Assembly: GCA_029449245.1 (NCBI GenBank)
Contig: JANATF010000010.1
Span: forward strand, 1,178,001 to 1,242,000
Source of the DNA: Mortierella alpina
Lineage: Eukaryota; Mortierellomycota; Mortierellomycetes; Mortierellales; Mortierellaceae
Direction of reading: 5' to 3'
Length of the DNA: 64,000 bases
Part shown: positions 14,408 to 23,896 of the stretch, one piece after another
Position numbering within the stretch: position 1 is the first letter of the stretch
Layout: each line of letters starts with the position of its first letter
Translations under genes and position numbers: made by a program
Notes under the pieces: generated by a model
Seen by the model: the letters and a program-made list of their open reading frames with translations, nothing else
Told to the model about the DNA's origin: nothing
Databases searched by the model: none

Positions 14408-15053
14408 GATGTTTGGTGATGTCGATGAGTGTCGAGATGCAAAAAAAGGGGTCAGCTCGTGGAATGACAGGTTTTGTGTGAACGTGCGCACAATAGGATG
14501 TTTATTTTCAAGCATGTGGAAGTCACGCCACTTAAGGGTTCTCAGCTTCCCGCTGGCCACCCCTGTGTTGGTGTGAGCCCATGCCACGTTCAGGCAACCG
14601 CGTTTCCTTGCCTGGTGCTTTCTTGGTCGGCGGTTGCCGAAGCCGACATTCTTACCGTAGCTTACATCTCATGACTGCTCTCCGTGGCAACTAAGAGGAT
14701 GTGAGGATGGACAGATAAATGCCGCAGTTCTTCAGCCCATAACGGCATCGATGACAGCCAGACCAGGTGGAACGCCGTACTTTAGATCATCCATATCACG
14801 CCAGTTCTGCTTCTGTGTCCAAACCGTTTTTTTTTGTTTCTGTTGTGCCCGACTCTTTTCCCGCCCGCCCTCATCGCCACCCATCTTCACCACCTTTTTT
14901 TTTCCTTCTTTTTGTTTCTGGGCTCCTTTTCTTTCCCTTCTACCTTTCCCCTCTCACTCCAACACACACGCACCTCGTCGTTTCTTCATCTCGCACGCGT
15001 TAGCATTTACTCACTCCTCCGCAACTCGTTTTTCTCTACTCCGCCTCTAAACA
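14408..15053. promoter_or_regulatory. Divergent promoter region between the SR kinase and TVP18
   Basis: About 650 bases between two start codons on opposite strands. From about 14830 to 15050 the plus strand is C/T-rich (long runs of TTTTCCTTC type), fitting the TVP18 leader. No TATA box was singled out. Confidence 0.5.
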
Positions 15054-16148
15054 ATGGGTCTCATCGATGAATTCCGCTCAGGGAACTTCTCCCTCTACGG
15101 CCAATGGCAAGTGCTTCACTGTTAGGGCGTTCATCGCCACCCTATTTAGTGTCATATGCTCAGCGGTGTCACTTGGTGGACTTGTTCACTGTGAACCAAT
15201 TCCTCGAAGCAATGCACCGACTTTTCGAGCACAACGGTTGCGACGTTCAAGACTAAATACCCAACCACCTTCACTAACACGGCCCACGCTTCACTCTGGG
15301 TGGGGTCCTTGACACGATTGATATGGGCGTGACACTAACGAGCACTGTGGAGGTGTATACGTTTCTGCCAAGCTGAACTAACGCTTTCGCTCTCTTTTTT
15401 CTTGGGCTTTTAGGTGTGGCCTCCTGTCAATCGTGAGTAAGTAAATCTTCAAGCTTCTAATCACTTTCAAACGTGCAATGCCTTGTGTAATACTGTACGC
15501 ATGCTTACGTTGAACACCTTCGCTATCTGTCTAGGCTTGATTCTGTTTGGCATTCTCAGCTTTCACTTCCTCTGGTCTATCTTGGGATGGTAAGCGTCGA
15601 CCACGGATTGTGGAAGCAAGGGTAACGGCTTTTATGTTTCGTGATAGTGTCAGGGTTAACGATTCTATCATGTGGCATACAGGATCATCGCCTTCCTCCT
15701 TGTCTTTATTGAGATTCCTCTCTGCATGAAGGTAAGAAGACAATTCGAATATAGGCCCAGGTGCTAATTTTACAACGACAGAACAACAATACTCAAATAA
15801 TCTTGTTTCTTCACTACAGTGCTGCCCTACAAGTGCCAAGTTGTAAGTTGTCAGAGGATGGCTCGTCATCAAACGCGCGCGCCTTCACTGACATTAACCA
15901 TAACAACGACTTTTATTAGTGACAATGTTTTGACAAAGTTCCAGGATTCGTACTTCCGCGGGGCAGCCTACATCATCTTCGCGATTATCCTGTGGCTTGC
16001 TGTTGGCCTTGGTGGACGAACTCTCCAGGTCGTCTCTGCTTTGTTGCTGTCCTTTGGGGCCATGTCGTACACCGTCGCCGCTCTTCGCCACCAGACTCCA
16101 GCCTCGAGCACCATCACCGGAGGCACCGGTGTCTCGACCATTGTATAA
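15054..16148 (+). CDS. TVP18: Golgi membrane protein Tvp18
   Basis: Six small exons (15054-15106, 15414-15436, 15535-15589, 15683-15731, 15820-15842, 15920-16148) join in phase to give 143 residues. The N-terminal FRSGNFSLYGQW matches the Tvp18 hallmark (FKSFNFSLYGQW in yeast), followed by four hydrophobic segments, the FIEIPLCMKCCP junction and SYTVAALRHQ near the end. Tvp18 is a small Golgi membrane protein linked to retrograde vesicle traffic and found with Tvp15 and Tvp23; its molecular action is not known. Two exons are only 23 bases. The first intron uses a GC donor (GCAAGT); intron 2 uses the second of two nested donors (GTGAGTAAGT), which keeps the frame. Confidence 0.9.
15107..15413 (+). 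other. GC-AG intron in TVP18
   Basis: The donor is CAATG/GCAAGT and the acceptor TTTTAG/G. Splicing restores TGG in LYGQW and continues WCGLLSIV; the nearby GT at 15112 breaks the frame. Confidence 0.75.
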
Positions 16149-16211
16149 TCGGTTGTGATCTCTCATACTGACAGCACGGGCGCTGGATCTCTGGATCCTG
16201 TTAAAAATAGG

Positions 16212-16217
16212 AATAAA
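16212..16217 (+). terminator. AATAAA poly(A) signal of TVP18
   Basis: AATAAA 64 bases after the TVP18 stop codon. Confidence 0.55.
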
Positions 16218-16529
16218 TACACATATACACAGTGGAACAGTGGAAGGAACGGTGTAAAAGAGGGCCTTGGGCACAGATGTTCTTGCACATGGCCAGTGGC
16301 GAGTCAGACCTTGTTGGTGGAGTTTTGCCATCAACATACAAATAGATGCTGCACCACCCCACCCCTTGACAGCCCCTTTCTTGAATACACTCAGCACTTT
16401 CATGACCTTTCGCGTCAGGAGATATTGTCTAAAATAGAAAGCGTACCACGGCCATGATGACACCGTTTAGCGCCTTTGGGCCTCTTTGGGCCTCCTTAGT
16501 TGGCTGTCTGCCTCTTGCTCGGAGATCAA

Positions 16530-16531
<2 letters not shown>

Positions 16532-16561
<30 letters not shown>
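16532..16561 (+). repeat. T30 homopolymer in the TEF1 promoter
   Basis: Thirty uninterrupted T residues end about 36 bases upstream of the TEF1 TATA box. Such poly(dT) tracts exclude nucleosomes in fungal promoters; the exact length may vary by sequencing. Confidence 0.8.
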
Positions 16562-16597
16562 CAAACATGGTCCAATGCGTTTAAGGGGCATGTGTTG

Positions 16598-16603
16598 TAT
16601 AAA
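16598..16603 (+). promoter_or_regulatory. TATA box of TEF1
   Basis: TATAAA within TTGTATAAATTG, some 60 bases before the likely 5'-UTR intron donor, in the expected place for transcription starting near 16630. Confidence 0.65.
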
Positions 16604-16663
16604 TTGCCCCTACGGCCGAGGCTGTCTGATTTCCACCCCTTTCACTCGAAACTTTTTATACAA

Positions 16664-17157
16664 GTAAGTCTAGAAAAAAACACAGCTGGGAAAATTTTTC
16701 AAAGGGGCCGCAAGTGGGGCGCTGGTGCATTCACATCCACCCATCTGCCCTTCCATCCATCTGCTCATCGGCCGTCTATCCTTCAATCGCCTGCATCCTT
16801 CCACGGCCGCTTGCCATCTCTGCGTCCTTGGTTGGTGGGGTGGTTTTTTTACTGTTCTTTTCTTGCCACTTCTGAACCCACGGCATCATTGGAATCGATG
16901 GACCTCTGGACTTTTTCTCGTAAACACACCTGGCTCTCAGATTCAGCTGCTGCGTCTCATTTCCTCGTTGAAGTAGATATCGTCATCGACTGTGCCTCCT
17001 TTCAAAACCAGCTGCATAGCAGAACTGCGCCTTGTTTTTGCTTTGCTTATTACCCACGCCTCCTTTTCTTCAGCTCCTCTTTTTTTTGCATACGCAACAG
17101 CAACTGCCACCTCAAAACCTGATTTCTAACCCCTGAACACTTTTTGCTATTCTTCAG
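16664..17157 (+). other. Probable 5'-UTR intron of TEF1
   Basis: A consensus donor (CAA/GTAAGTC) lies 60 bases after the TATA box, and a consensus acceptor (CTATTCTTCAG) lies one base before the ATG. A leader intron of this size is common in highly expressed fungal elongation factor genes. It could be confirmed by cDNA. Confidence 0.65.
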
Positions 17158-17158
17158 C

Positions 17159-18541
17159 ATGGGAAAAGAGAAGCTTCACGTTAACGTCGTCGTTATCGGA
17201 CACGTCGATTCTGGAAAGTCCACCACCACCGGTCACTTGATCTACAAGTGCGGTGGTATTGACAAGCGTACCATCGAGAAGTTCGAGAAGGAGGCCGCCG
17301 AGCTCGGAAAGGGTTCCTTCAAGTACGCCTGGGTTCTTGACAAGCTCAAGGCCGAGCGTGAGCGTGGTATTACCATCGACATTGCCCTCTGGAAGTTCGA
17401 GACCCCCAAGTACTACGTCACCGTCATTGATGCCCCCGGACATCGTGATTTCATCAAGAACATGATCACTGGTACCTCCCAGGCCGATTGCGCCGTTCTC
17501 ATTATCGCCGGTGGTACTGGTGAGTTCGAGGCTGGTATCTCCAAGGATGGTCAGACCCGTGAGCACGCTCTTCTCGCTTTCACCCTCGGTGTCAAGCAGC
17601 TCATCGTTGCCGTCAACAAGATGGACACCACCAAGTGGTCCCAGGACCGTTTCGAGGAGATCATCAAGGAGGTCTCCACCTTCGTCAAGAAGGTCGGTTA
17701 CAACCCCAAGTCCGTTGCTTTCGTCCCCATCTCCGGATGGCACGGAGACAACATGTTGGAGGAGTCCACCAACATGCCCTGGTTCAAGGGATGGACCAAG
17801 GAGACCAAGGCTGGTTCCACCAAGGGTAAGACCCTTCTCGAGGCCATTGATGCCATCGAGCCCCCATCGCGCCCCACCGAGAAGCCCCTCCGTCTTCCCC
17901 TCCAGGATGTCTACAAGATCGGTGGTATCGGAACAGTTCCCGTCGGTCGTGTCGAGACCGGTATCATCAAGGCCGGTATGGTTGTCACCTTCGCCCCCTC
18001 CAACGTCACCACTGAAGTCAAGTCCGTCGAGATGCATCACGAAGTCCTCGAGCAGGGTATTCCCGGTGACAACGTTGGATTCAACGTCAAGAACGTCTCC
18101 GTCAAGGATATTCGCCGTGGTAACGTCTGCTCTGACTCCAAGAACGACCCCGCCAAGGAGGCTGCTTCCTTCAACGCTCAGGTTATTGTCTTGAACCACC
18201 CCGGTCAGGTCTCCAACGGATACGCTCCCGTCTTGGATTGCCACACCGCTCACATTGCCTGCAAGTTCGCCGAGATTCTCGAGAAGATTGATCGTCGTAC
18301 CGGTAAGGCCATTGAGGAGTTCCCCAAGTTCATCAAGTCTGGTGATGCTGCCATCGTCAAGATGGTTCCCTCCAAGCCCCTCTGCGTTGAGTCCTTCCAG
18401 GAGTACCCCCCTCTCGGACGTTTCGCCGTCCGTGACATGCGTCAGACCGTCGCCGTCGGTGTCATCAAGTCTGTCGAGAAGACCGATGGCAAGGGTGGCA
18501 AGGTCACCAAGGCCGCCCAGAAGGCCGGTGGCAAGAAGTAA
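17159..18541 (+). CDS. TEF1: Translation elongation factor 1-alpha (eEF1A)
   Basis: An intronless coding region of 460 residues, full length. It delivers aminoacyl-tRNA to the ribosomal A site as a GTPase. Motifs: P-loop GHVDSGKST at 14-22, the switch region around [18 protein letters not shown] at 91-95 and NKMD at 153-156; domains 2 and 3 follow, with PVGRVETG and the C-terminal basic tail [13 protein letters not shown]. Codon use is extreme (GTC, CTC, ATC, AAG and CCC dominate), as expected of one of the most expressed genes. That bias also leaves a 481-codon open frame on the opposite strand (17147-18592), which is an artefact. Confidence 0.99.
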   Translation: MGKEKLHVNVVVIGHVDSGKSTTTGHLIYKCGGIDKRTIEKFEKEAAELGKGSFKYAWVLDKLKAERERGITIDIALWKFETPKYYVTVIDAPGHRDFIKNMITGTSQADCAVLIIAGGTGEFEAGISKDGQTREHALLAFTLGVKQLIVAVNKMDTTKWSQDRFEEIIKEVSTFVKKVGYNPKSVAFVPISGWHGDNMLEESTNMPWFKGWTKETKAGSTKGKTLLEAIDAIEPPSRPTEKPLRLPLQDVYKIGGIGTVPVGRVETGIIKAGMVVTFAPSNVTTEVKSVEMHHEVLEQGIPGDNVGFNVKNVSVKDIRRGNVCSDSKNDPAKEAASFNAQVIVLNHPGQVSNGYAPVLDCHTAHIACKFAEILEKIDRRTGKAIEEFPKFIKSGDAAIVKMVPSKPLCVESFQEYPPLGRFAVRDMRQTVAVGVIKSVEKTDGKGGKVTKAAQKAGGKK

Positions 18542-18618
18542 ATTGCTCTCTAGAATTGCTTCTTTTCTCTGTCCCAAAAATCGCCTGAGCATAAGGGTTG
18601 TTTTGTCGTAAACTGTTC

Positions 18619-18624
18619 AATAAA
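18619..18624 (+). terminator. AATAAA poly(A) signal of TEF1
   Basis: AATAAA in TTCAATAAATATG, 78 bases after the TEF1 stop. Confidence 0.65.
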
Positions 18625-18841
18625 TATGTTTTCTCTTTTCATCAAGAATCGAATGAGAGCGTTTTGTGGGAGTGAGGGTAGATCTTGTCACTGGAGAGGT
18701 GAAATGGAGACCCTGGAAATGGGTGGTCAATGCGTTTGTCTATTGAGTTAGGGACGACCTCTTTACCTATATGATGAAAGACAAGCACTACTCTTTACAA
18801 CCAACCTGACTGTCCCTGGCGCACCGACTTGCAAGCTAACA

Positions 18842-18847
18842 TTTATT
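18842..18847 (-). terminator. AATAAA poly(A) signal of the succinyl-CoA ligase gene
   Basis: TTTATT on the plus strand, 30 bases beyond the minus-strand stop codon. Confidence 0.55.
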
Positions 18848-18876
18848 TACACTGGTGTGTATAAAGAAACGGATAT

Positions 18877-21093
18877 TTATGCACTTGCAAGCTGCACACT
18901 GGCGATAGCAGCCTCGTCCAAATCGTCTCTCAGTGTCAGTGGCAAGCCCGATTTGCGCAGGTACTCTTTAGCCTCCTGGACTTGATTTCCTTGCAGACGC
19001 ACCACGATGGGGACCTTGATTTTGGGCCCTTCAGTGAGAGCAGTGACCATGCCCTCAGCGATCGTCAAGCAGCTGGCAATGCCTCCAAAGATATTCACCA
19101 GGATGGTCTTTACATTTTTGTCATCTGCTAAAATCTTGAATGCTTGACGGACTTGCGTGGTAGTTACGCCGCCACCAACGTCCAGGAAGTTCGCTGGAGA
19201 GGCCCCGTGAAGTTTTATAATGTCCATTGTTGCCAAGGCTAGACCAGCACCGTTGACTATAGAGAAGTGGAAGGTCAACGTCAGTATTCCTGCAGCAGAC
19301 AAAGGCAGACAACGGTTCTGAAATGAGGTCATTACAACACAAACGATTTTGAAGATGACTATGCTCATTACCCAGACAGCCAATGTTTCCTTCCATGCCT
19401 ACGTAGTTTAGGCCACAGTCCTCAGCCTCGACTTCTCGTGGATTTTCCTCGGTCGTATCGCGCATCATCTGCAGCTCCGGATGCTTGAATGCTGCGTTGT
19501 CGTCGAACGAGATCTTGGCATCGAAACAAACAACTAGAGCAGTTTATGAAGTTATTGAATTCCAGTCATGCAAAAAAAACTTGGTTTGAGCGTCTTTTAA
19601 AACACATACGCGTTCCTCGCGCCAGGAAGGGGGGTTACCTTGATTCTGAGGCGTCAGTCCAAATGGATTGATTTCAACTTGCGTAGCATCCACATCCATA
19701 AACAGTTCATACAGGTTCTGCATCTGCTCCGAGGCGTCAGCAACAGCCTTGCCTTGGAATCCAAGTTTCATGGCCATGTCGAGAGTCTGCTTCTCAGTGG
19801 GACCAGTCTCGATATCAACAACAGTCTGGGCGGTAGAAGAATGGCAGAAACAGCAAGCTTGAGACATTCGGGCTATTTACTGGCAAGACAGCCATTGACA
19901 TAACAGCGCTTGAATGCTGTTCATTTCCTTTGGTTACCTTGAAGATGTGATCGGGATGAGAGGCAGCCACTTGTTCAATATCAACGCCTCCATCGGGACT
20001 TCCAACCATGACAGGTCCACCACTATCGCGGTCCATTAGGATCGCAAAATAAGTCTCTTTGGCAATATCCAGTGCTTCTGCAACCATGACCTAAGGCGAG
20101 TGCAAAGACGTCATATGAGGACCGGTACCAGCTACGATCTTCTATTCTTTGTTTCTCAAGGTGTTGAAGTTAATGTTCTTATACCTTGTTGACAAGGACG
20201 CCATCCTCAGAAGTCTGCTTCGTCTTGAGTTTGTAGCCCAGCATCTGAGAGACGAGGTCAGCGACTTTAGCAGGACTGTAATACAGTAGTGAATAGAGAA
20301 TACGTTTTCAGCATGCGGCATTGAGTTAATTGGCAATTGCTCCATTGATAAGCCTGTCCTGATACTTACTCCTTCGTGAGATGAACACCGCTTTTTAGTC
20401 CACTTGAGAACTCTCCCTTGCCGCGACCGCCGGCGTGGATCTGCGCCTTGATGACAATTTCGTTTGCCTCTAAAGAGCATCAAAAGCCGTTTCGAGTTTT
20501 TGTATTCTCAGTTAGTTGGGCACCATGTGTTTGCAGGTCCTGCTGTTATTTTGTTGTGCTCCCATATGAGGAACATGGCCCGTGTGGGGGCAGGAGAAAA
20601 CACTGCATGTTTGCTCACGCCCACAGAGTTCGTATGTCACCTGCAGCAAAAATGACGGACGACCGCAGAATGACATCCACGTCTAAAGTAAAAAACGAGA
20701 GAGAAGAATAGCTCTTATAACTTACTCAGTCCCCTGGCCGCGTTCTCCGCCTGCTCGACAGTTTCGGCAATGGCAAAACGCTGAACGTTGACGTTGTGCT
20801 TGGCCATAAGCTGCTTGGACTGGTATTCGTGCAGGTTGAGGTATCGGACTTGACTGGCCACGAGAGCCTTGAGTGGTAGCAGCGGAACCTTAATTGTTTT
20901 TCATATATTGTGGAGAAAAAAGCAAATGGCAGCGGTCAATGAGAGGACTCGCCAGAGAACAAAAGGCATTTCGAAAACTGTTTTTAAACAACAGCTTGCA
21001 ACGTGTCATTGCGCGTATTACCTGCCGCTGCATCAGCAAAGGGCGCGTCATTCCAGCAAGAGGAATTCCCCTGGTGAGAGTTTGGCGCATCAT
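18877..21093 (-). CDS. LSC2: Succinyl-CoA ligase beta subunit, mitochondrial
   Basis: Eight exons (21022-21093, 20726-20888, 20370-20469, 20185-20275, 19938-20090, 19639-19825, 19372-19533, 18877-19256) give 435 residues. The first exon is a 24-residue Arg-rich, acid-free mitochondrial presequence. The ATP-grasp part begins at [14 protein letters not shown] and includes [24 protein letters not shown] is the metal and nucleotide binding motif; the CoA-ligase domain has [29 protein letters not shown] and NIFGGI. The enzyme makes succinate with substrate-level phosphorylation of ADP or GDP in the TCA cycle. I cannot decide nucleotide specificity from sequence. Together with KGD4 at 50 kb it is one of two TCA-cycle genes here. 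Confidence 0.95.
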
Positions 21094-21419
21094 ACTGACT
21101 ATGGATTTTTGGGTTGGCTACGTTTAAGCTACTGAGGAAAAGAGTGGAGAGAGAACAGTGCGGATAAAAGTGAAAGTGAGAAGGGTGTAAGAGTGAGAAG
21201 AAGCGAAAAGGAGCTCGGAGGTCTGACGCCCTTGCGGACCATTTTCCGTATGATGGGAAAAAGTCTTCGCAAAAAGGGGGTCACGAGAGCCTTCTGCATT
21301 GTAGAAAAAGAGGTCCGTTCGCATAGCCTATATTGCACGCCGATGGCTCTTGAGCAACTGGGTGAACAAAGCACCGCACCTGTATCTCATTCTATTGCTA
21401 CAGCAGGGGTTAGGCCCAG

Positions 21420-22678
21420 TTATGTCCTGTGTGAGACTACAAACGTATCGGGGACCATGCCATCACTATTGCTCTGTGCATTAGAATGATTCACATAGGG
21501 GTCGATGTAGTCATCCGGGACCTTTTCATCCTTGCTCGACATCAGTATCCTGCTCGTCAACAGCACAAATGTTGCGGAGATGAATATAGCCACTGTGTCA
21601 AAGAGGAATGAAGAAATGTCAGTAGTTGAATTGATACAGTTTGTTAGTCGCGCGAGCTATCACATTGCGCCTTCATCTCTTACCCATTCCTTTGCGCGTA
21701 GCCTCCCATTTGGCGGCTTCCATCTTCGTCCTCATGTCTCCAAGCTGCGCCATGTAATGGTTGCTCATAGATTGGATCCGAATCTCGAGGGCCTTCTGTT
21801 CCTCACGTACATCACTCTTGCGGCTGTTCATGTCAATAGCAATGTCGTTCTTTAGGTTCGCAATATCCTCGCGCAGCTTTTGATTCAAAGAATCAATCTC
21901 TCTTGAAATAATCTCTGACTTGATAGCCAAGGCTGCTGCATCGTTCTTCCGCAAGATCTGCAACTCGGTCCGGAGTTCGGTCAAGGCAGCCTTGAAGAGG
22001 TAAGACTCGTTTTCAAGGTCGCCGCTCGTCAGCATGTTTTTCCTGATTTTGCTCGTGCTGGAAAAAAAAAGAGATCGAGATAGTAGCAATTGTCGTCAGC
22101 CGCCGTTTGCTTGAAGTTTGCGTTCAAATAGTATCCGGTCCAAGTGCTGTCCTTCTGAAGATCTGGGGTCAACTTACTGTTGTCCGAGAAGACCTTTGAT
22201 GACTCGCATGATGCCTTCAGCCTGTCCTCGTAGAAATCCATTGTTCTCCAGCTTCGTAACGACCTTGTTGGTGTTGAAGTTGTGGTTGGTGACAATTGTA
22301 CGCCGGAAGAATAACGAAGGCGAGCCGTTGAAATCCTTGAAGAGCTGGGTATAACGCGAGGGAGATGAAAGTAGTGGGAAACTGGCCGGGGTTCCCCCTG
22401 TGATGCTCCTTTGACATCCTCTGGATGTGTCTGAGCGTGTAGCTGAGTCTTCCTGTACTATTGGGCCGCTGCTCGCAGAGTGTTTTTGACGAGCGAGCAC
22501 TGCATTGGGGCATCTGCGCTCGAGATGTGCTTGACGGAGTAGTCCAATAGTTCCTACGAAGGCGAGGATTCAATTCCGTTTAAGAGGGGATGCAACACAT
22601 CAAATGGGCTTACTGCAAGCAGGTGGACCTGAATTGGGATTTACCTTTGGTGATGGGTTGTCTTGCGGATGATGCCAT
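21420..22678 (-). CDS. MCUR1/CCDC90/Fmp32-like mitochondrial coiled-coil membrane protein
   Basis: Four exons (22645-22678, 22178-22553, 21684-22057, 21420-21592) give 318 residues. An N-terminal part rich in Arg and Ser with few acids looks like a mitochondrial presequence. Then FNTNKVVTKLENNGFLRGQA gives the conserved head, matching FDTxxLVxxLExxGF of the CCDC90 (DUF1640) family, and a long coiled coil (ESYLFKAALTELRTELQIL onwards, to about residue 260) precedes one membrane segment (VAIFISATFVLLTSRIL, near 262-278) and a short acidic tail. Yeast Fmp32 is needed for proline use and cytochrome oxidase assembly; animal MCUR1 modulates the calcium uniporter. Function here is inferred from the family. 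It shares a 225-bp promoter with the bL19m gene. Confidence 0.88.
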
Positions 22679-22903
22679 GATGGATGGGTGGGCAGACAAA
22701 AATACCTCGGGCGGGGTCAGGACAGGGTTCGTTCTCAACTCTCACGCGTGCCGAAGCAGAGTTGGGCCTCAAAAGTCGCAGCTGCAGCGAATTGCCGACC
22801 ACAAGCCACCTGTTTATCGTCCCCCTTCACATTTCCTCTCCGGTAACTGAAAAGAGGCCATTCACATTGCATCACCTCTACACCCACATCCACATCGCCA
22901 CAC
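22679..22903. promoter_or_regulatory. Bidirectional promoter of two mitochondrial-protein genes
   Basis: Only 225 bases separate the start codons of the MCUR1/Fmp32-like gene (-) and bL19m (+). Both products are mitochondrial, so shared control is likely. No TATA box stands out. Confidence 0.6.
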
Positions 22904-23601
22904 ATGTTCTCATTCACAAGGACACTCGGAGCTCGCCTCTCAGGTGTCACCGCCAGATTCGCATCGACAGCTGCCACGGGTAAAAAAATAGTCAACGGGA
23001 TAGCTCAGTCGCTCTTTGGAATTCAAGAACGTTGATCAGACAAGCAGATCACCTGAGCTAACAGTTGCTGCCATGGGTACCGTCTGCTTTGTTCGAAATT
23101 GTAGCCGCCAAGTCAACATACACTGCCCCAGCATCCGTTTCAGTACCAACTCAGTTCAAACCTAACACCAAGGGACAGGGTTTGATGCAGCTCATCTCAA
23201 AGGAGGAGGTCCAGCGTTTGGGCGCTGACGGTCGGTCAAAACTTTTCAACAAGTCCCATCCAGACTGCTTGCGCCCTGGTGATGTTGTCCTTGTCGAGAC
23301 TCTTAACGCCATGTCCGCAGACAAGACCAGCACCTTTGTGGGAGTTTTGATTGCCATGGATCGCCGTGGATTGCACAGCAACTTTACTGTCCGGAATGTG
23401 GTTCTAAAGGTCGGCGTGGAGATGAAGTACATGCTCTACTCACCCTTGATCAAGTCTGTCAGGGTCATGAAGAGAGGCGAGGGATTCAGGAGGGCGAAGC
23501 TCTTCTACTTGAGAGACAACCCAGGACGTGCTTTCCGTCTGGAGGGTCTTGTTAAGCAGGACAAGATGGCGCAGGCCAAGAAGAAGGCAGGCAGCGCATA
23601 G
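22904..23601 (+). CDS. IMG1: Mitochondrial large-subunit ribosomal protein bL19m
   Basis: Two exons (22904-22979, 23105-23601) give 190 residues. The first 30 or so residues are a presequence (Arg, Ser and Ala rich, no acidic residue). The bL19 domain starts at LMQLISKEEVQRLG and contains LRPGDVVLVET, FVGVLIAMDRRGLHSNFTVR and the beta-barrel end IKSVRVMKRGEGFRRAKLFY followed by LRDNPGRAFRLEG. Family members bind the interface side of the large mitoribosomal subunit; yeast Img1 is required for mitochondrial genome maintenance. The C-terminus is extended by a Lys-rich stretch. Confidence 0.92.
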
Positions 23602-23896
23602 GTCGGCTGTCGTCTTGGGTAATTGGAGCCTCTGACGTGAGCTCTCCATAGGGGTTGAGGGATAGAATTAGGTCAGATAAACAACCACATCATTTCACAT
23701 CTTTGTGGTACGCGGGGACCAGAGTCCTGCAATGGGAATGCAATTGTGACTGCCCCTCGTCAGCGCATCGACCTCAATATGGCCAGGCTTCTCTGCTCTG
23801 CTCACGCGCACTCTTTGCTCGCTCTCCATTCCCTCGGTCATTCTCACGAGTTCCTCCATCCACCCCTTTTACGCATTTGCATCCAAGAAAGCGACT

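Larger units (their letters stand above)
18542..18876. other. Convergent 3' region of TEF1 and the succinyl-CoA ligase gene
   Basis: About 335 bases with a poly(A) signal for each strand and no other feature seen. Confidence 0.5.

Noticed and set aside
17147-18592. A 481-codon open frame opposite TEF1
   Set aside because: It mirrors the extreme codon bias of TEF1, has no splice or promoter context, and its product is a Leu/Gly/Asp-rich nonsense sequence.
22029-22295. A minus-strand frame crossing exon 2 and intron 2 of the MCUR1-like gene
   Set aside because: It is out of frame with the conserved coiled-coil protein and contains intron sequence.
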